Positions 5,390-10,805 of a stretch of 10,805 nt of DNA are shown in pieces (position 1 is the stretch's first letter; each line of letters begins with the position of its first letter). The notes under the pieces are model-generated. The model saw nothing but the letters and a program-made list of their open reading frames with translations, made no database searches and was not told where the DNA came from. Source of the stretch: an uncultured Chryseobacterium sp. (lineage in GTDB: Bacteria > Bacteroidota > Bacteroidia > Flavobacteriales > Weeksellaceae); NCBI RefSeq assembly GCF_936933875.1, contig NZ_CAKZIK010000024.1, positions 1-10,805 on the forward strand, written 5' to 3'. Position numbers and translations under genes: made by a program.

Positions 5390-7126
5390 TTATTTCTTGA
5401 CCCTTTTCGGTTTTTTGGCTTCTTCTTTGGCTTTGGCATCATCTACGGCTTTTTGGGCGGCGTCGTACAAAGCATTATCGGAAGCATACTGTTTGTCGGG
5501 ATAATTTGGAGAATCCACCAAAATATCCTGCCATTTTCGGAGTCGGTCCTTCGTATTCCAATTGAAATCCGGGAAAAATCTTTTTTCTCGCGAAATCATA
5601 CTCATCGGATAGGTGTCGGCTTGAGCTCCTACATTACACTCAATCACCTGAACCGTTCTCGCATCAAACATCGCCTGAAGTGTTCCACAAGTGGAAAGCG
5701 TAACTCCGAAACGTTCAATTTCCTTGGTTTTTTCGTTTTCGGAATCGGCATACGTTATTGCCTGTGCATTTCCGAGTGACTGTGCGAGTTTTATTTCGTT
5801 TTCTTTGTAATAAACCGTCATCAGTTTTCCTTTTACCTGATGAAATTCGTCTTTCATGTTCACAGAATCCACTTTGCTGATTGCAAATGCGTTTCCAATA
5901 ACTTTCAGGGAATCGATATACTCGTTTTGGGTATCGAAATACGCTTCGATAACGTCTCCGGTAACCTGTCTTTCGCCGCTCCACAAAATTGGTTTTCCGT
6001 AGAGGTGAAGAACGCCGTCGGTTTCATCAAAAGCCAAAGAATCTGCTCTTGCCTGCGCGTTGGACTTGTAAAACCTTGCTTTGTTATAGGCTCTTAAGAA
6101 GCTTCTTTTCTTTAAAGTTCCATCTGCTTCTTGATAGGCCAGAATTTTTTCAGCACCAAAAAAGGCGGAGTCTTTTTCCAAAATTTTTACGGCGTAAGGT
6201 TTTTCGGTAATCATTGCAGAATCCTGCTTTTCAAAAATTTCGCCGTAACCACCTCTAATGTATCTTTTTTCCAAAGGGTCGCGAAGCAACACATTTCCAC
6301 GCGCTTTCCCAAATCCTGTAATTTGGTTGTAATACATATCATCGCCCGTTAAAATCTTGTTGTTATAATGAATCCTCGAATTTTTTTTGAGGAAAACTTC
6401 TTTGGTGTTCATATTATAACTTCCGCTTTCGGTATAAACACGGTTTGCGGGATTCGCACGGTTCGTAATTGTTGTTGGTCCGGTAAAAGTAGCGGTATTG
6501 GTATTTTGGTTCTGAATAATATTTGCACCTTCTACAATATAATCCGGATTATCAATTTTTACGTTTCCGCTTAAATCAATAATTCTTGTCGAAACATTGT
6601 AGGTTGCGGCTCTTGTATAAATAACGTTGCCTTGTCTCGTAATGGTTCCGCCGGAATTGAAATAGGCTTTATTGGCTTTTCTATCGTAGTAAAGGGTTTC
6701 TGTTTTGATCGTTTGCGCAGGGTCGGTTAAATTAACTTTTCCTCGTGCAATTCCACGTTCGGTATTTCCGTCGTATTCCATTTCATTGGCGGTGATAACG
6801 GAACCGTCTGCATTTCTTAACACTACATTTCCAATGGCTTTAATAAAATTTTGTTCTCGGTAAAGAATAACCAAATCTGCATTCAGGTAAGAACCTTGGT
6901 GTTCAAACTGAACATTTCCCTGAAAAAACGGATTTCCGTTGTATTTCCCGGGTTCAACACCAAAAGTATCGGAATGGATGTGCTGAACTTTTGTTGCAGG
7001 ATCAGCTGCAGCGGTTGTTTTATTGGTAAAAAAAGGATCTTTTACCAAAGGATCTTTTGGCTGTGTCGTAATTTGTGCAAATGTGTTGACGCAAATAAAC
7101 AGAAGAAGCAGAAAAAATTTGTTCAT
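5390..7126 (-). CDS. OstA-like (LptA/OstA domain) envelope protein
   Basis: A 578-residue exported protein: signal peptide (MNKFFLLLLFICVNTFAQ, probable cleavage after Ala17) and then a long array of beta-strands typical of the OstA/LptA jellyroll, the module that carries lipopolysaccharide across the periplasm. Recurrent G-N-V/D-x-x-x-Y strand patterns include FFQGNVQFEHQGSYLNAD (67-84), AIGNVVLRNADG, ARGKVNL, LSGNVKI (186-191), ARGNVLLRD (275-283) and VKGKLMTVYY (431-440). At several times the size of E. coli LptA, it may supply several jellyroll units, as is usual for Bacteroidota OstA-like proteins. The C-terminal part is not obviously OstA: it has two cysteines (480 and 497), which could form a disulfide, a W/P-rich segment and a Lys-rich tail (about 555-578). 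It starts at an ATG overlapping the fur stop by one base (TAATG), indicating translational coupling. A role in LPS export is inferred from the domain. Confidence 0.88.
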   Translation of the reverse strand: MNKFFLLLLFICVNTFAQITTQPKDPLVKDPFFTNKTTAAADPATKVQHIHSDTFGVEPGKYNGNPFFQGNVQFEHQGSYLNADLVILYREQNFIKAIGNVVLRNADGSVITANEMEYDGNTERGIARGKVNLTDPAQTIKTETLYYDRKANKAYFNSGGTITRQGNVIYTRAATYNVSTRIIDLSGNVKIDNPDYIVEGANIIQNQNTNTATFTGPTTITNRANPANRVYTESGSYNMNTKEVFLKKNSRIHYNNKILTGDDMYYNQITGFGKARGNVLLRDPLEKRYIRGGYGEIFEKQDSAMITEKPYAVKILEKDSAFFGAEKILAYQEADGTLKKRSFLRAYNKARFYKSNAQARADSLAFDETDGVLHLYGKPILWSGERQVTGDVIEAYFDTQNEYIDSLKVIGNAFAISKVDSVNMKDEFHQVKGKLMTVYYKENEIKLAQSLGNAQAITYADSENEKTKEIERFGVTLSTCGTLQAMFDARTVQVIECNVGAQADTYPMSMISREKRFFPDFNWNTKDRLRKWQDILVDSPNYPDKQYASDNALYDAAQKAVDDAKAKEEAKKPKRVKK

Positions 7127-7599
7127 TAATCTTTTTTGGTGCCGTAAAAATAAAGTGAATGAGAATCAATATTTACGCCAAAAGCCTGTTCAATTGCTTC
7201 TTTAATTCCCTGAATTCTTGGGTCGCAGAATTCGATAATTTCTTCAATTTCCTTGTCGGAATCTTTTTTGTAAATCACCAAATGGTCGTGCTGCTTATCG
7301 AAGTATGATTTTTCGTAAGAAGAAGACGTTAAAGTTTTTTCGCCGAACTGATGTTTACGGATTAAACCTGCATCCAGAAATATCTCAATCGTATTGTAAA
7401 TAGTTGCTTTTGAAACATGGTATTTTTTCTGAATCATCAGCAGATACAAATCGTCCACATTAAAATGCCTATCCAAACTGTAGATTTCCTCTAAAATGGT
7501 GTATCGTTCCGGAGTGTTTCGGAAGCCTTTTTCCTGAAGATAGCTCTTCAGGACATCTTTTATAGTGGTGATATTGAGTTCTTTCTGTTTCGTATCCAT
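7126..7599 (-). CDS. Fur-family transcriptional regulator lacking the structural zinc cysteines
   Basis: A 157-residue metal-responsive regulator of the Fur/PerR/Zur family. The N-terminal winged helix has FRNTPERYTILEEIY (26-40) and the recognition region VSKATIYNTIEIFLDAGLI (62-80). In the dimerisation half, His45, Glu87, His104 and His106 (in QHDHL) and Glu123 match regulatory-metal positions, and SHSLYFYG (146-153) is the usual C-terminal strand. Both CxxC pairs that bind structural zinc in many members are missing: the first site reads VIYKKDSD, and the protein ends GTKKD. The only Cys is 125. The metal or signal sensed cannot be named. The ATG at 7599 is chosen over an in-frame TTG at 7602, and a -7 element lies 16 bases upstream. 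The stop overlaps the ATG of the ostA-like gene, so the two form an operon. Confidence 0.92.
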   Translation of the reverse strand: MDTKQKELNITTIKDVLKSYLQEKGFRNTPERYTILEEIYSLDRHFNVDDLYLLMIQKKYHVSKATIYNTIEIFLDAGLIRKHQFGEKTLTSSSYEKSYFDKQHDHLVIYKKDSDKEIEEIIEFCDPRIQGIKEAIEQAFGVNIDSHSLYFYGTKKD

Positions 7600-7615
7600 C
7601 AATAGAAATTATGCA

Positions 7616-7623
7616 CAAATTTA
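7616..7623 (-). promoter_or_regulatory. -7 element for the fur-ostA operon
   Basis: On the minus strand TAAATTTG matches TAnnTTTG exactly, 16 bases before the fur ATG and just downstream of the kup terminator. No TTG is found at normal -33 spacing; the region there is the T tract of the terminator. Confidence 0.5.
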
Positions 7624-7637
7624 TTGATTTTAATCTT

Positions 7638-7667
7638 AAAAAAAAATCCTTCAAAACTGAAGGATTT
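7638..7667 (-). terminator. Rho-independent terminator of kup
   Basis: AAATCCTTCA (7644-7653) and TGAAGGATTT (7658-7667) form a perfect 10-bp stem with a 4-base loop. On the minus strand it is followed by an unbroken run of T (7646-7638, partly within the stem). It starts 6 bases after the kup stop and separates kup from fur. Confidence 0.93.
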
Positions 7668-7672
7668 ATATT

Positions 7673-9667
7673 CTAAGAATTGTATCTATTAAAATCGAGC
7701 TGTTTAATTTTTTTCGTAACAATATCCTGATCCAGCAAGGGTGCAGATTCTACCACAACATTATGCGGAGAAACGCCCCACGCTTTGAAATCGTCACTGC
7801 CAATATACTTCACAAAGTTGTAAATATTAAGAACAATTTTTTCTTTTACCGTTAGAAGTTGATCGTTGATATACGTATTATCAATTATAACATATTTTAA
7901 ATCGGGAGCAATATTATGAGCTCTTAAGGAAGGATGTGCACTTCTTGAGGGAATGATCTCTTCTGCCATCATGTCTTTCAGAACATCGTCAAAATAATCG
8001 TTAATTCTTCTGTCGATTTTAAATCCTAAAAGGAAGTTGATTCTGTAAATAGTTCCCGGCATAATTTCGTCCATTGAATATTTGAAAGAATACGGATCTT
8101 CCTGATTCACAATATTTAAGATAAAATAATGGTCAGCTCTTTTCGGCTGTTTTCTAATGATGGAGTAAATAATTTTTGCTTCAATTTCATTTTCTCTTTT
8201 CGCACGGCTTAAGAAAGCGAGATTGGTTGCATATTTGGGAATGGTTTCATCCAGTTTCATGTCTTTAATAATGGGAACATATTTTTGAAGCTTGACAAAC
8301 TTGATGAATTTATTTTTAATCTGTCTACCGTTAAACCAAGCATACATGCAAACTCCAATAAATCCACCGAGAACCATTGTTAACCAACCTCCATCAAAAA
8401 ACTTGATAACGTTTGAGTAGAAAAAGCCAAGTTCAATAGCCAGATAAAGTCCTAAAAATCCAAAACGCAATATTGGATTAATTCTTAATCCTTTCAGCCA
8501 GAAATAAAGCAAAACCGTGGTCATCAACATGGTAATGGTAATGGTAAGACCATAAGCAGCTTCCATTTTGCCTGATTCCTGAAAATACAGAACTACACCA
8601 ATACACATAATCAAAAGCGTCCAGTTGATTCTCGGAATATACATCTGTCCTTTGATACCGGAAGGATAATCAATTTTTTGGTTGGGCCAAAAATTAATAG
8701 ACATCGCTTCCGAGAACATAGTAAACGCACCTGTGATTACAGCCTGACTCGCGATAATTGCAGCTGCAGTTGCTAAAATTACACCCGGAAGTATAAGATA
8801 TTCCGGCATAATTCCAAAAAAAGGATTCAGTCCTTTTTGCTGAACAATAGTAATATTATCTAACAACCAAGCTCCTTGTCCAAGATAATTCAGAATCAGC
8901 ATTACTTTTACAAAAATCCAACTCACGCGAATATTTTTGATACCACAGTGACCAAGATCAGAATATAATGCTTCCGCTCCCGTAGTACAAAGAAAAACTG
9001 CTCCCAAAATTATGATTGCACTTGGAGAATGTGAAATCAGTTTATAAGCATAATATGGATTAAAGGCTTTAAAAATTTCAAGATGATCGCCTAAATGAAG
9101 GGCACCCATAACTCCTAAAAACAAAAACCATAGCACCATTACCGGTCCGAAAAACTTCCCAATAAAGGCCGTACCAAACTGCTGCACAATAAATATGACC
9201 AGCAAAATAATACAGGTGATGAGTACCACCGGAGTATTCGGATTAAAAATTTTTAGACCTTCAATAGCAGACATTACTGTAAGAGAGGGTGTAATTACAC
9301 TGTCTGCAACAAGCGTTGCAGCACCAATCAACGCAATAATGTACAGATACCGTAACCGGAATTTTTTTACCAGAGAGTACAATGCCAGAATCCCACCTTC
9401 ACCACGGTTGTCTGCACGAAGTGCGATGATGACATATTTGAGCGTGGTTTGCAGCGTCAACGTCCAAATGATACAGGACAGTGCACCTTCTATGTATTCA
9501 TCCAAAGGAAGTGAGGTACTTTCTTTACGGGCACTTACAATAGCCTTCATTACATATAAGGGGGAAGTTCCGATATCGCCGAAAACAATTCCCAGTGAAA
9601 CTAATACACCAACCGCTGATAATTTTTTAAGGTCGAAATGGTGACCTCCTTCTACAACTTCTGCCAT
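7673..9667 (-). CDS. kup: KUP-family potassium uptake transporter
   Basis: A 664-residue inner-membrane potassium transporter of the KUP/HAK/KT family, generally a proton-coupled uptake system. The signature GDIGTSPLY is at 30-38 at the end of the first membrane segment, with the conserved Asp31. ADNRGEGGILALYSL (85-99) follows the second segment, and VADSVITPSLTVMSAIEGL (120-138) the third. Hydrophobic segments continue to about residue 446, consistent with the family's 12 membrane spans. A soluble C-terminal domain of about 215 residues follows, as in E. coli Kup (622 residues). The start MAEVVEGGHHFDLKKL is the only sensible one before the first membrane segment. It has its own -7 element and terminator, so it appears to be a single-gene unit. 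Confidence 0.97.
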   Translation of the reverse strand: MAEVVEGGHHFDLKKLSAVGVLVSLGIVFGDIGTSPLYVMKAIVSARKESTSLPLDEYIEGALSCIIWTLTLQTTLKYVIIALRADNRGEGGILALYSLVKKFRLRYLYIIALIGAATLVADSVITPSLTVMSAIEGLKIFNPNTPVVLITCIILLVIFIVQQFGTAFIGKFFGPVMVLWFLFLGVMGALHLGDHLEIFKAFNPYYAYKLISHSPSAIIILGAVFLCTTGAEALYSDLGHCGIKNIRVSWIFVKVMLILNYLGQGAWLLDNITIVQQKGLNPFFGIMPEYLILPGVILATAAAIIASQAVITGAFTMFSEAMSINFWPNQKIDYPSGIKGQMYIPRINWTLLIMCIGVVLYFQESGKMEAAYGLTITITMLMTTVLLYFWLKGLRINPILRFGFLGLYLAIELGFFYSNVIKFFDGGWLTMVLGGFIGVCMYAWFNGRQIKNKFIKFVKLQKYVPIIKDMKLDETIPKYATNLAFLSRAKRENEIEAKIIYSIIRKQPKRADHYFILNIVNQEDPYSFKYSMDEIMPGTIYRINFLLGFKIDRRINDYFDDVLKDMMAEEIIPSRSAHPSLRAHNIAPDLKYVIIDNTYINDQLLTVKEKIVLNIYNFVKYIGSDDFKAWGVSPHNVVVESAPLLDQDIVTKKIKQLDFNRYNS

Positions 9668-9692
9668 AACAGAAAAATGAATTTTAAATGAG

Positions 9693-9700
9693 CAAAGTTA
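9693..9700 (-). promoter_or_regulatory. -7 element for kup
   Basis: On the minus strand TAACTTTG matches TAnnTTTG exactly, 25 bases before the kup ATG. A TTTG sits 15 bases upstream, closer than the usual -33 spacing. It lies downstream of the pdhB terminator. Confidence 0.55.
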
Positions 9701-9737
9701 GAATAAATTTGCTTCCAAAAACTGAATTAACTCCAAT

Positions 9738-9763
9738 AAAAAAACTCCCAAAAAGTTTGGGAG
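9738..9763 (-). terminator. Rho-independent terminator of the PDH E1 beta gene
   Basis: CTCCCAAA (9745-9752) and TTTGGGAG (9756-9763) form a perfect 8-bp stem with a 3-base loop. On the minus strand seven T (9744-9738) follow. It begins 7 bases beyond the stop of the E1 beta gene. Confidence 0.92.
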
Positions 9764-9770
9764 CTTCGTT

Positions 9771-10754
9771 TTATACTTTGATGTACATTGCTTTTTTAAT
9801 TTCCTCTTTCACTTTTTCAAGCTTAGGGAACCATTCTGCAAATAATGCTGCAGAATAAGGAGCCGGTGCATCCGGAGTTGTAATTCTCTTAATTGGAGCA
9901 TCCAAATAATCGAAAGCTTTTTGCTGAACCATGTACGTAATTTCTGAAGCCACTGAAGCAAAAGGCCACGCTTCTTCTAAAATTACCAGCCTGTTGGTCT
10001 TCTTTACGGAAGACAAAACGGCGTCATAATCCAAAGGGCGAACTGTTCTTAGGTCGATAACCTCAACCGAAATTCCTTCTTTTTCCAAATCTTCCGCTGC
10101 CTGAATCGCCAACTTCATAATTTTTCCGAAAGAAACCAAAGTTACGTCTTTTCCTTCTTTTTTGATATCTGCTTTTCCGATTGGGATGTAATATTCTTCT
10201 TCAGGAATTTCCATTTTATCTCCGTACATCTGTTCAGATTCCATGAAAATTACCGGGTCGTTATCTTGAATTGCTGTTTTCAACAATCCCTTTGCATCAT
10301 ATGGATTTGAGGGAACCACTACCTTCAAACCAGGGCAGTTTGCGTACCATGATTCCAAAGCCTGTGAGTGGGTAGCTCCCAACTGACCAGCTGAAGCTGT
10401 AGGACCACGGAAAACAATAGGACAGTTCCACTGTCCACCGCTCATTTGGCGAATTTTTGCAGCATTGTTAATAATTTGGTCAATCCCAACTAATGAGAAG
10501 TTGAACGTCATAAATTCGACAATCGGACGGTTACCGTTCATTGCGGAACCTATAGCGATACCGGAGAAACCAAGTTCTGCAATAGGAGTATCAATCACTC
10601 TTCTTGGTCCGAATTCGTCCAGCATTCCTTTGGAAGCTTTGTAAGCTCCGTTGTATTCTGCTACTTCTTCACCCATTAAATAAATGGATTCGTCCTTGCG
10701 CATTTCTTCGCTCATCGCTTGACAAATCACCTCACGGAATGTATATTCTGCCAT
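9771..10754 (-). CDS. pdhB: Pyruvate dehydrogenase E1 component, beta subunit
   Basis: The 327-residue beta subunit of the alpha2-beta2 type E1, which with thiamine diphosphate decarboxylates pyruvate and passes the acetyl group to E2. The sequence is of the mitochondrial/alphaproteobacterial type: MGEEVAEYNGAYKASKGM (27-44), TPIAELGFSGIAIGSAM (56-72) with Glu60 at the position that activates the thiamine ring, FMTFNF (81-86), GATHSQ with His129, then LKVVVPSNPYDAKGLL. The C-terminal domain has the DLRTVRPLD motif, EEAW and RITTPDAPAPYS. Substrate is judged from overall likeness; a branched-chain 2-oxoacid dehydrogenase beta subunit is the main alternative, but the GAYKASKGM stretch fits PDH better. 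It has a terminator on one side and a -7 element on the other, so it seems to be transcribed without the alpha subunit. No E1 alpha or E2 gene is in the window. Confidence 0.93.
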   Translation of the reverse strand: MAEYTFREVICQAMSEEMRKDESIYLMGEEVAEYNGAYKASKGMLDEFGPRRVIDTPIAELGFSGIAIGSAMNGNRPIVEFMTFNFSLVGIDQIINNAAKIRQMSGGQWNCPIVFRGPTASAGQLGATHSQALESWYANCPGLKVVVPSNPYDAKGLLKTAIQDNDPVIFMESEQMYGDKMEIPEEEYYIPIGKADIKKEGKDVTLVSFGKIMKLAIQAAEDLEKEGISVEVIDLRTVRPLDYDAVLSSVKKTNRLVILEEAWPFASVASEITYMVQQKAFDYLDAPIKRITTPDAPAPYSAALFAEWFPKLEKVKEEIKKAMYIKV

Positions 10755-10776
10755 AATTTTTAAAAATTTGAGAGTA

Positions 10777-10784
10777 CAAAAATA
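10777..10784 (-). promoter_or_regulatory. -7 element for the PDH E1 beta gene
   Basis: On the minus strand TATTTTTG matches TAnnTTTG, 22 bases before the ATG at 10754. The -33 region falls at or just beyond the end of the window and cannot be judged. Confidence 0.4.
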
Positions 10785-10805
10785 AGAAATTATGTTATAC
10801 TTTCT

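Noticed and set aside
5285..5779. Plus-strand open frame of 164 codons through the repeat element and the end of ostA
   Set aside because: Phe-rich translation caused by reading the hairpin and the antisense of ostA; the minus-strand protein is well supported.
5715..5984. Minus-strand frame within ostA rich in Arg and Lys
   Set aside because: Frame-shifted reading of the ostA-like gene; the main frame is continuous, so there is no sign of a real frameshift.
9195..9644. Plus-strand open frame of 149 codons opposite kup
   Set aside because: Antisense shadow of the first membrane segments of kup.

Overview
The window reads as an ordinary, AT-rich chromosomal segment of a Bacteroidota bacterium, most likely Flavobacteriia and plausibly the Chryseobacterium/Kaistella group. 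This assignment is an inference. It rests on the protein families present (a large OstA-like protein, a START-like protein, mitochondrial-type PDH E1 beta), on five upstream regions with the Bacteroidota -7 promoter element TAnnTTTG, and on A/T-rich leaders without Shine-Dalgarno sequences. No phage, transposase, CRISPR or defence genes are visible.

Layout, left to right. The 3' part of an HU gene (+) ends in a strong terminator and faces pdxH (-), the PLP-forming oxidase. Divergent from pdxH are yqgE/algH (+) and a secreted zinc N-acetylmuramoyl-L-alanine amidase (+). The amidase converges on a class-IV aminotransferase-like gene (-), with two back-to-back heptanucleotide repeat arrays between them. 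Next come a START-like/SRPBCC gene (-) with its own terminator, and a gene-free stretch of about 350 bases made of palindromic, repeat-like sequence. A class-III (ArgD-like) aminotransferase (-) follows, then a second structured intergenic element built on a perfect 21-bp stem. After it lie ostA-like (-) and a Fur-family regulator (-), which overlap by one base and form an operon fur-ostA. The potassium transporter kup (-) and pyruvate dehydrogenase E1 beta (-) close the window, each with its own terminator and -7 element.

Functionally the window mixes housekeeping genes: nucleoid structure, PLP supply with two PLP-fold enzymes, envelope work (amidase, LptA-like OstA protein), potassium uptake and central carbon metabolism. 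Only fur-ostA is a clear operon; the others look like single-gene units.

I found no convincing new multi-gene system. The items most worth a second look are the two structured intergenic elements, the heptamer arrays that supply the end of a coding region, the class-IV aminotransferase homologue whose catalytic lysine is doubtful, and the Fur protein lacking the structural zinc cysteines while coupled to an envelope gene.
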